64,000 nucleotides of DNA from Alentia gelatinosa (taxonomy: Eukaryota; Annelida; Polychaeta; Phyllodocida; Polynoidae), in assembly GCA_950022655.1 (NCBI GenBank), contig OX465590.1, forward strand, positions 43,793,718 through 43,857,717, written 5' to 3'. The position numbers and the translations under genes were made by a program. Positions 1-12,309 of this stretch are shown here, piece by piece. Position 1 is the first letter of the stretch. Each line of letters opens with the position of its first letter. The notes beneath the pieces are model-generated. The model had not been told where the DNA came from. It saw nothing but the letters and a program-made list of their open reading frames with translations, and made no database searches.

Positions 1-5
1 GGCCC

Positions 6-2535
6 ATGGAATACATTAGTGCCTTTATCGGCCTGCTATCTGACGACCGAGCCGTGGACTCTATGGACCGGGACCACATGTTCAAGCACCTCCATCAGGT
101 ATCAGTGGATGCACAGTCACGCCCGTGGGCCGGGGTGCGGAGGTGGTCCCAGTTTGTCTTTGACCAGGTAGAGGCAGGCCGCCTAGCCTGGAGCGACTAT
201 TCACTCATCCAGGAGGAGCGAGTGAGACTCGCTATGAAGACTTCGACGGCCCAGAACGCCGCCGACACCACAAAGGGATGGTTGAGGGAGCTGCCATGCC
301 GGCAGTATAACTCGGAGAGGGGGTGCCGCCATAGGACCTGACACGAAGACGGCCCCATTAAGTGGGTACATATCTACTCCTACTGCGATTCAGTAGGGAA
401 ACAGTGCAGCCATTCTCTACGCGCATGTAACCGCAAGCTGGGCTACACGATGGGCTACGAGGCGACAGGATACAGAGGTGCACGCACCCTGGGCCCCGGG
501 GTCACCCGGTGCGGCGCACGTGACATCAAAGAGGACGTGACCCCGGCCCCACGTGCTTCAACATCTCCGGCCACCGACCGGCGGCTCAGGACTTGGGCCC
601 AAGTGGTCAGCGGGATACCCCTGGTTACGACACACACGGACGCACCCGCCCCGGGTACATCCGGCCAGGGCACCACAACACGTGACGCCACCTCCCACGT
701 GGGGCAGCGGCCACATTGGCCCAAGATGGCGACCGACAACAATAACCACAACAACACACGTGGCCCCGTGCACATGGCCGCGCAGGTGGGCGTCGCCCTC
801 CAGCCAGGGGGCAGTGTTAGTGTTACTGCGTCGCCCGTAGGGTCAGCGAATAATAGTAACACTCCGGACTTCGATGTAATAAAGGAATTGTGTCGAACCG
901 GAATTGTTCCCCCCGGAGTCCACACGGATCCGGAGGCCCTCATGGAGCACCGCCGGACGGAATGGCCGGCCATGCGCGGGGACGTCCCCGCAGCGCACAG
1001 CCACATCTACGGAGCGGTGCGGGCCACAGGATTACTGAATGCCATGTGTACCAAGATAACACTCCCGACGGATCTCAACCTACGGGCCTGGGAGAAATAC
1101 CTCACAGGCATGGATGGCAGGGGTGAGTTGCTCAGTTTCATCAGGTACGGTATTCCCGTCGGCTACCTCGGGCCGGCCACCGACACTCGGGGGATCTCTA
1201 ATCACCCCAGTGCTACCGCGTTCCCCGCGGCCGTGGGGGATTTCGTTAAGAAAGAGCTCTCCTTCTCCAACCTCCTCGGGCCGTTTAAGGAGGCACCGTT
1301 CGGCCCGTGGTGCCACGTTTCCCCCCTCATGTCACGGGAGAAACGGGACTCCGAGGCCCGGAGGGTTATAACCGACATGACATTCCCTCGTGAACAGAGT
1401 GTTAAGGCCTTCATCATTAAGAACGCGGTCTACGGCGAGGAGCGCGAGCACAGCCTCCCTATGGTCGACGGCTTCGTTCACCGCCTGGTGGCCTTGTGTA
1501 CCGCGAGCTACATGGCGACCTTCGACATCTCGAGGGCGTACAAGAATTTCAGGTGCGACCCCCTCGACTAGCCACTGCTGTGCTTCATGTGGGATGGCGG
1601 GTACTATTGTGATACGGCCATGCCGTTCGGTGCCCGCGTGTCGTCGTACCACATGCAGTGTGTCGCCGACACCATCGTCGAGATCCTCGCTGGCAAGGGT
1701 GTCGAGGACGCCATGTACCTCGACGACCTAATCATCCTGTCCCCCACCAAGGAGAAAGCGGCCTCGGACATCACTACGGCCCGTGCCCTCTTCAAGGAAC
1801 TAGGCCTCCCAGGCACAGTCGCAGACCGTGCGATGGCTGGGTATCAATATCGATGCCACTGAGATGACACTTTCAATCCCCAAGGACAAACTGGAGGACG
1901 TCAGACAACACGTCGCTGCGGTCGCCCGGAAGCGGTCCCTTACGAAGCGACAACTCCAGTCGGTCCTCGGGAAAATCCTCCACGTGTCCAGGTGCGTCCA
2001 TCCTGCGAGGCCGTTCGTCAGCAAACCCTCAGGGGAATGAGCGGGTACTACCTCAACATAACATCGGAGGTGTGGCAAGACCTCGACTTGTTCTCGAACT
2101 TCGCTGCAGGCTGGAACGGCCGCTCACTCATACCTCGGGGCCCCCCCACAAAATTCATTGTGGTTGACGCGTGCCTCACCGGAGTCGGGGGCACCGACGG
2201 ACACCTCTCCTATTGCGGACAAGTGTGCCCGATCGACGACCCCGTAACGTGCATCTCGGAGCTGGAGGTGTTAAACACCATATATGCCCTGAATACCTTC
2301 CTCATAGACCGGGACCGCGGGACGAGGGTCGAGGTATTCTGCGACAATATGGGCACCGTCCAGGCACTCACGTCTGGGAGGGCCCGCAACAAGGTCCTCG
2401 CCGAATGCGCCCGGCAAGCCTGGATGGTGCAAGCAAAGTTGCAGGTGGAACTCATTTATACTCACATCCCGGGGGTACTCAACTCGGTCGCAGATGCCCT
2501 GAGCCGTTCTCACCTCACCTCTAAGGACTATCGTA
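6..2535 (+). pseudogene. DIRS gag / reverse transcriptase / RNase H, broken
   Basis: One reading frame runs from position 6 to 1571, interrupted by TGA at 339. It then passes a TAG at 1569 in the same frame up to about 1820, shifts frame to about 2000, and shifts back. The gag end has a Cys/His cluster around 285-440 (CRQYNSERGC, then C..C.....C.H....C). RT motifs are ATFDISRAYKNF near 1515 (motif A, Asp), GARVSSYHMQ near 1630 and the catalytic YLDD at about 1717. RNase H follows, with the acidic residues in VVDACLTGVGG (near 2160), ISELEVLN (near 2255), VFCDNMGTVQAL (near 2335) and VADALSRS (near 2490). The motif set is complete, so the element was probably active before three lesions accumulated. 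The assignment to DIRS rather than Ngaro or Pat rests on the domain order and was not tested by alignment. Confidence 0.82.
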
Positions 2536-3115
2536 ATGCTGCATATTTCATGTCATCGCATAACCTGTCGTCTGTGGTGCCTTGCAATCATGCCTCATTT
2601 GTCCCTGTCCTCCAGCTCTCCTGCAGATCCGGCGCTACGCTCTCTCCAGCAGAAGGCATCTGCACGGCAAGCCGCGGCTCGTCTTCCAGGCACGGTCGCC
2701 AACCAGCGAAGCGCCGTATCAACCTACCTCACGTTCTGCCAGAGGATGGTGACCGACCCGCAGACCACGACCGTGAGCCTGATCACCGCCTATCTAGAAT
2801 ATGTGGCCGACCACGCCCCCTCACCGGCGACCGTGGCAGACCACCTCTCTCACCCACGGTCACACCTACGGCTGTCCGGGGGGAACGTCGTCGCCACAGA
2901 GGACGTGAGGGTGAGGAGGGCACTGGATGCCATGAAAAGAGACAAGACATATCAACCAAACATCAAGCCTCCGATCCCTATGGAGGCCCTACGAGACGTC
3001 CTCGCACGTGAAACGGCCACGCCCCTCGACCAGGCACTCAAAGCAGCCTTCCTTGTTCTCTACTATGCAGCACTCCGCCAGAGCAAGGTCGCCCCGCCCA
3101 CGGCCAGGGGGTACA
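2536..3115 (+). pseudogene. DIRS tyrosine recombinase, C-terminally truncated
   Basis: The open frame starting at 2536 lies in a different frame from the RT/RNase H and overlaps its end, as is usual in DIRS elements. The N-terminal part (VANQRSAVSTYLTFC, about 2690-2735) resembles the core-binding helices of tyrosine recombinases. LVLYYAALRQSKVAPPT (about 3050-3100) matches the box I region with its catalytic arginine. The frame then runs into GGA/GT-rich sequence (3110-3185), so the box II His-x-x-Arg and the nucleophilic tyrosine are missing. It cannot be an active recombinase. Confidence 0.75.
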
Positions 3116-3189
3116 ACCATTATAGTATGAGGGGCAGGAGGATGTGTAGGGTTAGGAGGATGTGTAGGGTTACAGGGGGCGGCTTGGGG

Positions 3190-4470
3190 CCATAAACAGG
3201 AGATTCTGCTCATAGTGGACAAGTCTTTGATTCATGGGCCAGTCAGAGAAGGATACATACTATAACGACCATGTTCAGGGTAGGGTACTAACAAATTCAC
3301 AGCCAAAAAGGGTAGATTGCGTTGCAACTATCCTATGAAAACTGTGAAACTTCACTTGATATTTATGTCTCTGAATGATAGATTGCGTTGCAACTATCTA
3401 CGTGATGACTGGGTACCCCACCTTCACACTTAGGTTGATAAAATCGTGATAGATTGTGTTTGCAGCTATCAGTATCACTATTGAAATTATTTAATACTAT
3501 TCGGATTGTGCTGTGAAACCGCCCCCACATTATATCGATGACTGTAGGAAGAGCATCGCCCCTATCTGAACCATTTGAGTCCTCTGACTGTGAGAACTTG
3601 AACATGAATTGGCCTAACCAATATTGTACGACATTTCTGCTATCATGGCAGTACCATTGTAACTTGCACTGTTTTTCTTATTACATGGAACCGTTAATGA
3701 TACTGACCTTCCAAATTTCCGATGGAAGTTAAGTAGTCCTATAGAAATTGTTATTACCACCATAGAAGATTGTTGATACAGGACGGCTGGAGTTGATTCA
3801 TTTCATTAAATCATTTCATTATCATCTTTTCATGGCTACATTCTCTTGACAAGATCTGATTATAAGAGTCCTGTTTGCGCTGATGTATTTCCATGCATAT
3901 ACTCTAAAAGGAAACGGACATTGTACAACGCAGGGACCGGGTGGCAGATCGGCCGTCGCCAAACCCTGATGACTATCATGTATAGCTTCTTGACCCTAAT
4001 GAAATCATTAAAAAAAACCAAAAAAACCACCCACTCCTTACTCTCATTTCCTACTCTCGTAGGGTTATATATTTTATATTATACAAATACATATACGTAT
4101 TATTACTCATACTACACATAATTGACAACGGTCAATTACTATATGTATTGTATTTATATCTACCTTATATCATATCTACATATGTATATCAATTGTATCA
4201 TATTCTACAATATGTTTACCATACTTTTCATACATATTACTACATGTGTATATGTATATTCCCATCCATGATATTATACCACGTATTAATATCAATGTAT
4301 TATGGACATCATAAAATTAAAATAAATTTTATTTAGCCAATACCTGTCTCTTTCTCTTGTGTTCAGGGTAGGGGTAATGTGATCTCAAGACTGTTGAACT
4401 GACAGTTAATGGTAAGTATGTATTTGAACTAGGAGCAAATGGCATGTTTACCATTGATGCATAAGCCTGG
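3190..4470. other. gene-free AT-rich stretch
   Basis: No coding region is supported here. A 20-base motif (TAGATTGCGTTGCAACTATC and variants) occurs three times at 3313, 3379 and 3450. From 4060 to 4330 the sequence is very AT-rich with TATG/CATA runs. Confidence 0.6.
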
Positions 4471-4477
4471 AATTTTA

Positions 4478-5520
4478 AATGAATAACAATTAAAAGGTTC
4501 TGGATATATTCAAATAAGGAATTTCTGCCTAATGTGATTAGTTATGGTCAGCTGGGCACACCTCTAAGACCCTGAGACACTGGCCCCCTGCTCCTTTCAC
4601 AATATCACAGTAAATAGCATGCAGATAGTGAAGGGATAGCTTTTCACAGCATTCTGAAGGTCCATGTGAGCACTCTAACCTTTAGGCACCATATATTGGA
4701 TGTGCAAGTATGCTGTAATAAAGTAATTTTCCCCAATAGATCGGTTTGTTAGGTAGAGCATTATATCTTCTTGATTGTAGTACAGTCTATTTCTCATCAG
4801 CAAAGAACACTAACATGCCCATCAAATTGCATTCCCAAGAAATGTAAAAATAACTAGCAATGAAATGGCAAAACTTGTGTAACCACTAGATATGGAGGTG
4901 TTTGGCATTGCAGATTAACATTAATTGGTTTATATAGCTTGAATTATGTGAAATAGCTGTGATGTTGACACTGGTGAGAAACCAGTGGGACAAAACCATT
5001 ATTATTGAATAATTTCCCTCGGCCAAGGCCTCGGGAAGTAATTTCTCCTAACCTTACCTCATTACTTTGATTTTCCTTCACCAGAACATAGTTTCCCTCT
5101 GATATTGAATGCTTCTTTGATAATGTACACTATGCACTGTGCGAAAACCCCTATCTTTAGAGTGTGCTTACACGCTCTATATACATCATCTAGAGACCTA
5201 GAGGTTAGAGTGGTCCCATATATATATATACACTTTCAGCTGCTGCCAGAAAACTATCCCTTCACTATCTGCGGGCTATCCACTGTGACAGTGTGAAAGG
5301 AGCAGGGTGCCAGTGTCTCAGGGTCTTAGAAGTATGCTCAGCAGACCATGACCAATCACTAGAGACCGAAATACCTCATTGACCAACTGGTGCTTGACCT
5401 TGATATTTTTGGATCCTAGACTCAGGTGGTTGCAGAAATAGCTGGTTGACTGGGTTCCAATAGTTTACAGAAAATTATCCATAGACTGAATGTAACCCAA
5501 ACCTTTTAATTGTTATTCAT
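4478..5520. repeat. about 1-kb interrupted inverted repeat
   Basis: Left-arm segments at 4478-4497 and 4561-4645 are matched in reverse complement by 5501-5520 and 5248-5331. The outer ends read AATGAATAACAATTAAAAGG and its complement; the inner arms include CCTGAGACACTGG / CCAGTGTCTCAGG. The middle (about 5000-5105) is a half copy of another repeat also seen at 20120-20225 and 62520-62640, centred on CCTCGGCCAAGGCCTCGG. The structure looks like a foldback or TIR element that received a later insertion. No transposase is visible. Confidence 0.65.
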
Positions 5521-6362
5521 GTATAATTGCACGCTCATTCATCAATGATGAACATTCTATTTTGCTATTGATTTTGCATCTACTACCTAGCGCTGTGTGC
5601 CTCGTAGTGTCACAATCCAAAATATCGGTATGTTAAACATACAGATTATATCCCTTGGCCCTACGGACTAAGCCGGCTGCGTGGCACACCGCGTGAGGTA
5701 ATCCCCCTCATTTAGCACCCATGCCGGACAAGCCAAGCCTCTGACGGTCAATCAGAAAAGAAAGACCGAACACGTCCTCACAGATAGTAACAGTACATCG
5801 GGAATCTATAATGACTCTTAGATAATTGTATTGCTCAACAATTCATAATGACAATTGACTCAGCTCACAACTTATTTTGGGGGTGTCTTGTTCTTAGAAG
5901 AAACCCACATAGCTGTACTTTTTTGTGTTTGCTTTTAGACAATGATTATTGAAGCAATTCTGTATTGTGTTTAGGTCTTCTAGTTTCTGTTTTTATTAAC
6001 CAGATATTTGGCATACATTCTTATTTCTGAATGCTTAACTATTCCAAATGAATTATTCACAAAAATACTGAATAATTTAGCATGGTTGTTGAACTTTAAG
6101 TGGTCACCGTACATGGGCAGAGATTTGATTATGTACGGACTAAAATCTTTGATATTATTGTATGATATTTCACAGATAAGTATTGTAACATAAAATAGTA
6201 TAACCTTTCAAACCTACAATTTGCAAGGAATTCAGGGTAGCTAATGCTAAAAAATAAACAAGTGTTTTTGACTATGTTACCATACATGGGTCAGTTACCA
6301 TATATGGGCATTAAATTCTGAATAATATTAATCAACTCAAATTTACCCAATATATACACAAT

Positions 6363-6498
6363 ATTACCATGATTTCGATCTGAGTGGTCGTATTTTCTGT
6401 GTAGTTGACGCTAAGTAAAACTCTGAGCGATAGCGAGGAGTATTACGTAGTGTCAACTACAAGGAGAATACGGCCACATAGATCGAAATCATGGTAAT
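6363..6498. repeat. hairpin (MITE-like) element
   Basis: The left arm ATTACCATGATTTCGATCT, followed by a GGTCGTATT..TGTAGTTGAC segment, is matched in reverse complement by the right arm ending at 6498. The loop carries GAGCGATAGCGAGG at 6425-6438, one of the recurring hairpin cores in this window. A related element is at 50874-51000. Confidence 0.7.
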
Positions 6499-6499
6499 G

Positions 6500-8263
6500 T
6501 TGTATTTATTACTAATCATTAGGAAAAAATCTTGTAAATAATTAGAAATTTGACCCTATCTTCGTGCATTGTTTGTATGAATTAGTTCCTATAATGTCCG
6601 TCAGGTGGCCGAAAAAGCCGTACTCTCCTAGGAGATTACCGAGGTCTGTATTCTACTCAGTAGTGATCTGTAGGCTCCATAGGCTTAGTATGGAGACTGT
6701 ATTTGGTGGGTAATAAAATTAGAGCCTCATTTTCTGAAAATAAAAATCTAATTCTCCTAATAAAGAACAAGCAATATTTTCCCCAGGGCCTTGTAAATTC
6801 CATGTGCCCATGTACAGTGACATGGGTTTAAAGGGTAAATATATTCAACTACAAAATTAATTTCGAATAAAGATTAGTGTTCCCAACTTGTTTCTGAAAA
6901 ACTTGCTTGTATGCGAGAGTAAACAATAAAGAAAAAAAAAAAAAAAAAAAACTTTCACACATGTAAGGTATCATCTTTTACTATATAATTCCACTTTTTT
7001 ATCAAGATATAACTGGTTTGAATTTTTGGTCACTATAAATGGGCATGGGTCAGAATCTGGAAGGATTGACCGTTTGTGCTTTGTTGTATGCATGTATCTG
7101 CTTCTGCTGTAGGATGTAAGGATATACTGTAAACTATCTGGAGAAATAATCTCTCCTCCCACCATGCTACTGCCACGAGGTGGTACGCAGACATTCATCA
7201 TGTAGGGATAAGGACTGCAAGAGAAGCTGCCAAAACTGGTACCTGTTTCCAGGTGTGTATTTAATGTCTTGACATATTCATATCCATATTGTCCACTGGC
7301 AAACAATGTCAGTATTTCTTGCCTGGCACAAACATGATATCAGTATAATGTATAAATGCATAAACACCACTTGTAGAATAAGCGCATAATTTTATTTCCA
7401 CAATCACACATACACATGTTATCAGCTAACAGATTCTTTAAATCAACACAGACATGGTTTGTATTTTCTGCATACCTCTCTGTCACCATTGCCTGGCAGC
7501 CCAGCCACTCATTCTAACTCAGCGCATGTTACAACATTGACTACTTTTACCCATTCCTGTCTTTCTAGTAAATGCATTTTGCTATCTGAACAACACTTTA
7601 GCCTGAAACCTTCAGAACAAAGATGTCTTGACAGTAAAGACTTTTAAGAAACTGTGGAGAGACCATAATTATTAGACACTGGCATAAATATGGGTTTCCG
7701 TAGTAAACATGCTGAAGGTGATGGGAATATGACGACCAACAGTTGGAGGTTATTTGTGCACACAAAACATTTATGCTAATACTAACCCTTCGAGGATAGC
7801 TACCTAGCGGCAGAATTACAAGTAGAAACACCTGGGTTAATGCAGGACCATTTTTCAAAGAAACAAGACTGAATTGCTTGCTGTATAAATGTTCATTGAG
7901 GTATTACAGTCCAATTCTCTGCAATGAACTGAACTCTCCCAAACTGTTGCTGAGTTCAAGTGTAGCCTGAGAGAAAGACTCTTGATCATACTACACCAAA
8001 TCTCACTCCTAGCTACATGTACAACCTGTTATGAATGAATACTGGCCTCACATTTAAACCAGCCATCTGATAGCTGATCCTTAAATGGTCTTAATAAACG
8101 TCTTAGAAAAGGAAGAAATGATCGTGAACCAAAATCAGCATTTGATAAGAACTACCACAGAATTTAGGCATTAGAATTTATCTTTGCATTACTGTTAGTA
8201 AGTCCGTCTGAAATAAACTTTTGGAGTGGATGAAGGGATCTGCTAATAACAATTTCAATGCTC
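6500..8263. other. no gene recognised
   Basis: The stretch holds an A-run at about 6930-6950 and a 111-codon open frame on the minus strand (6971-7306) that matches no family I recognise and lacks convincing splice or codon evidence. The part close to 8264 would be the 3' untranslated region of Grl-A. Confidence 0.4.
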
Positions 8264-10974
8264 CTAGTTCCATATTGTCTGGGGTGTAGCTGGATAGGCA
8301 GTGGTGTTGGCAATATCAGTAATGTTTTCCATAAATAGACTGATGCCACAGACTGCAGGCTTCCCAAACTGAAACATGACTATTGTGTAGGTCACCAGTG
8401 TGCCAAACATCTGAAATAAAAGATACTACTGCATGAAAACTTCAGTTCATTGATATTGACACCATGGCATAGACACACATATATGCCATATTTACTAATG
8501 TTTTCATATGAATATGTTCATATAAATTAAATGAACTATGACAAGGTAACTCTTACTTTTAATACTGAAGATGAACTTAAAACATTATGTAATGAATTAA
8601 GCCCAAGATCTTCAGATTAACCACCCTTTCTTTATTCAGGCAAAATAAAGGCTGAAAAATAATTCTGCAGTATGAAGAATACACTGCTTTGACATTGGCT
8701 GTATTTGACTGCCTTTGACATAACAGGTGTAATGATGTAATTGATTATACAAGGAGTTCAAAATCAACACAACATGGTTTGTTGAAAGCGGAAATTATTC
8801 AACATCAGATTAAGATCCTAACCAAGTTAAACTGAATGGTCTTGAAATGCCAGCTTCATATTAATCTAATATGTTAGAACCAACTATCATTTGACAGTGA
8901 AAATTTAATATCCAAATTTTCACACCCTGCCAGTAGCAGTTAGTTTGTTTAATTTAAGGATGTTGGGTGAATCTAGAAGAAAGGGATGTTTAGATGTTGG
9001 AAGCGGAAGGGAACAGAAAAACTATTCCTTGTGAATAAAGTATTTCAGAGTGATTATCTATAACTTACTGATAACAGGAATGATGAGTCAATCAACATGA
9101 GACCTCCAGTTGTGAGGCCCACAGGTGGTCCATTGAGACGTGTTAGGAAAATTGTCACCTGGTGATTCAAAGAACAAGTATAAACTTCTGAATGTGTTAA
9201 GAGCTATATCAAACTAGTGAGTATCTTGTTTGTGTTATGGATATACATATGCAAATATAAAAATAAAGACAACATGCAATCATAAAACATATTTACCAAT
9301 TGTGTAAATTTCTCGTCAGCATCTTTGAAGGATAGTCCATATACAAGGTTTCGGCAGGCATAGAGCTAGGAAAAGTAAGAAACAGCAATTCCTTTATCGT
9401 AAAGAGAGTTTAAATGTCAGATATGCACAGTCCCTTTGTGGTGGGAACAAATGAAAGGTAAAAAAAGAGAATATTGGAATAATGTTAATTGGTTTTTTTT
9501 CATTTTCTTATCTGGTTCTATCTCTTCTTATTTAGTAGAGACAGGGTTACTGTGGTTCGGTGTAAAATATTTGATAATTCTTTTAAAGGCAGAGATATGT
9601 TATTGAAAATGTTACCAACCATTTTACCATACTTCATCAACTCCAATTTAACTGTATTACATATAATGTATGAACTGATACTTGGGATGTTCTCTGTCTT
9701 CTAATTTGCACCACGTACATACATCACTTGATCAAATGCATAAGAACTATTGCATGAGAAGTAGTAAAAAATAATAAATATTCATTAGTATATACCGATT
9801 ATTTTTATCACTAAATGTTATTTCATGAGCATTATTTACTGTACAATAATAGCTAATATATTTTGAATAATATGATATGATTCATGTATGCTAGAAAGTG
9901 TGTATATGAATAGTATGCTATTCAAGAATATTTTAGGAGTCTGCTGATGACTTTGCAATACTTGATTGCAGGTCAATCCTACTATACATTGTGAATACCT
10001 ATTTAACTCACCTTGCTATTAATGATGACAGGAAGAACTGCAGAAATAATCAGAGGAAGTATGCTCGTGGTCAAATATAATGCTGTTGTATCCTCAATCA
10101 TTCCGCTGACAGTTGCTGTGAGATAGATGTCCAAAGAGAGTGTTGTCACTGGTAGAAATATGATAGCTGCAAGATATCCTGAGAGATATCTATCAGACTC
10201 AACAACAGCTCTCAAACAACGCTCAAAATGTAATCTCAAGTTGTCTATATCTTCTACAGAGGGTGAGCAGTCAGGGGACACAATCAACTGGATCTTCTGA
10301 TTGCATCTCTTGAATAATTCATTCAAGAGGAAATGCCAAAGGCAAGATACAATCAAGGAAATGAAGAGCACTTCTGCAATGATTATCTCGAACAAAAGTT
10401 CAACCCCAAGGCGAAACATGTATACCTTAGGTTCCAAGGGAATAAATCCTGAGGACACATATTTTGCTATCTCCTCTGATACCATCAGAGAATTGAACCA
10501 ATACAGAACCCAGCCAAATGCTCCTATGATTATGATGCATAGCAGTATTAGTAAGATAGTCACAATTCTTTGAAGTCTTTCTGAAATGCCAATATCAATA
10601 TCAACAAATGCATCCCGAAGACATATAGAGCAGTTATGCAGATTCTGATTAAAGTAAATAAAGGAAATGCATATGAGAATATGATTCAACATAATAGAAA
10701 TACGCCGAAGAGTGTAGAGTATTGAAGCAGGGCACTCATAAACAAAGGCAATATCCATTAGATACATGCTAATAATGAATAGAGGGATGCACATCAACAG
10801 TACTGTCCATATCCTGGCCATCCCGTCCAGACACTTTGGTCTACCGTGTCTCCTGATATACAAACCACTAATCAGAAAAAGCGGTGAGAATCGTTGCAGG
10901 GATCTCCATATAAACTCCCTGTCAGGACATTTCTCAACATTGAATCCTGTATCAATTGTTTTCTCCCCTGACAT
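8264..10974 (-). CDS. gustatory-receptor-like 7-TM protein (Grl-A), 4 coding exons
   Basis: Coding exons on the minus strand are 10974-10012 (321 codons), 9365-9297 (23), 9158-9069 (30) and 8410-8264 (48 plus stop TAG), giving a 422-residue protein. Every junction has AG/GT (donors GTGAGT, GTAAAT, GTAAGT) and all three introns are phase 0. One large exon followed by three short C-terminal phase-0 exons is the layout known for the insect gustatory receptor family and its relatives. The protein has about seven hydrophobic segments. The last exon begins MFGTLVTYTIVMFQFG, containing the family signature TYxxxxxQF, and the exon before it has GGLMLIDSSFLLS, the usual pre-TM7 block. Such proteins are plasma-membrane channels or receptors with an intracellular N-terminus; the ligand here is unknown and the role may be non-gustatory. 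The start at 10974 (MSGEKTIDTG) is supported by the matching start of Grl-B. The gene looks intact. Confidence 0.88.
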
Positions 10975-11148
10975 TTTGTGGTCTTGTGGTACACTCAGAA
11001 CAGCTTCAAGACTGATGAAATAATGGGACTTACAATCATATATCTGAGAGCAGCATTATTTGATAAGATGTATCATATTATTATGCAAACACAGCCAAAC
11101 TGGCAATATTGATTTGCTTAATGCATCCCTGATATTTAATGATGATAG

Positions 11149-11444
11149 TGTAGTGGTCACTGGTTTAGGTCTTAACTTAACCTCAGATAAAATTGTGTAC
11201 GATTCTCTGTTGATTTGGTTTATGCTACCCTATAGGAAAGTCACATCTTCACAGAGAGAACACAGCCAATGACATGTCCACCTGCTGTGGACTTGGCTTT
11301 TTATAAGCCGAGTTATGCAATAGGAAAGAGCCTGTGACACTTTTGTGCACATGCCCACCCGAATCACCACATAGCAGGTACTAGAACCCCATGTCCTCTA
11401 GTGTAGAAGGAACACAGTGCCACTTGACTACCCTGAACCCTACA
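11149..11444. mobile_element. LTR-like dispersed repeat (TGTAG...CTACA), copy in Grl-A upstream region
   Basis: The segment starts TGTAGTGGTCACTGG and ends ACCCTACA. The flanking DNA on both sides aligns with the upstream region of Grl-B (26530-26620), where this segment is absent between about 26574 and 26575. It was therefore inserted after the two receptor genes duplicated. Related copies lie at 23409-23962, 15797-16006, 16964-17166 and, inverted, about 60450-60630. The TG..CA ends suggest a solo LTR, but I see no clear target duplication and no internal coding region. Confidence 0.6.
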
Positions 11445-11449
11445 ATTGT

Positions 11450-12300
11450 ATAGAAGTCAGTGATGACACAAATAGTCTAGAATAGCTAGAATATAAACAC
11501 AAACCTAAGGGGAAGTCATTTATGGTTTCTATGTATCAATTTCATTTTATGTTTTACTTTTCCTACAGTCTCCTGATGACATATGAAAACACATTTTGTT
11601 TCTATGTTTGGACAATTCATGACATTTCAAAGGTTTATGCATGAAGTTATTTAAAAAATTGGTTTAAGAATCAGAACATTTGATCTAATTGGAGATTCAT
11701 AATAAGGTAAATGTTTACATCTTTATTTAGTGTTTGGAGTAAACTGATCTCAGTGTTTAATTCTTTTTCTTGGTACAATTTTATTTTTGGGTCATTAAAC
11801 ATTACATATGTAGGGGACCTGTGGCAAGTCTACTTTTTTTATATATTTTTTTTAAAGAATTTCTTTATTAACCTTGTTTTTTCTTACATAGATCCTTTTC
11901 AATTTTCGTTACAAGTAGTGGTTAACAAAGGGGCGTGGATGTCAGCCATATACATTGTGGCTGGTTTTCATCATCCTGCCCACAGGTTGATAATAGCCCT
12001 GTTAGTTTATACATTTTATGATCAACATGTAACTAGAGATACTTTCAAGTGTACATCGCAATAATTACAATTTTAAGGATAGTGGAACTCATCAGGTTTC
12101 TTGTATCAAAATTTCAATGTGTTACACAACCAGGGTAAAAAAAACTATTATATAATTCTAGAGACCAATTAGGTTGAGGGGTTCATTATTCCAAAGCTCG
12201 GCACTGAAACACATAACTGGGTTTGGAGTAGGCACAGGACAATACGATTGGAAATTTATTTTAAACTAAATCCTTGCTTCAGGGCTTGGGTCCTCGGAGG
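11450..12300. other. no gene recognised
   Basis: The first part (to about 11620) is the paralogous upstream flank shared with Grl-B. The rest is AT-rich. An open frame at 11711-12064 is rich in Phe/Leu/Ile codons, as expected from T-rich sequence, and is not supported as a gene. Confidence 0.4.
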
Positions 12301-12309
12301 TGGAAATGT

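Larger units (their letters stand above)
1..3115 (+). mobile_element. DIRS-like tyrosine-recombinase retrotransposon, decayed, open at left edge
   Basis: The order gag-type zinc knuckle, reverse transcriptase, RNase H, tyrosine recombinase is the order of DIRS-group retrotransposons, which integrate with a recombinase instead of a DDE integrase. The region is GC-rich compared with the AT-rich DNA after 3200, which marks it as an insertion. It is not functional: there is a TGA at 339-341 in the gag part, a TAG at 1569-1571 inside the RT, frameshifts near 1820 and 2000, and the recombinase loses similarity after about 3105. The left end lies outside the window. No terminal repeat of the element is visible on the right side, so the 3' end looks truncated. 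Confidence 0.85.

Noticed and set aside
6971..7306. 111-codon minus-strand frame
   Set aside because: No recognisable domain, and no matching exon borders with Grl-A. It could be untranslated sequence; not supported as a gene.
11060..11272. 70-codon frame upstream of Grl-A
   Set aside because: It runs across the boundary of the LTR-like insertion and is not conserved in the Grl-B flank.
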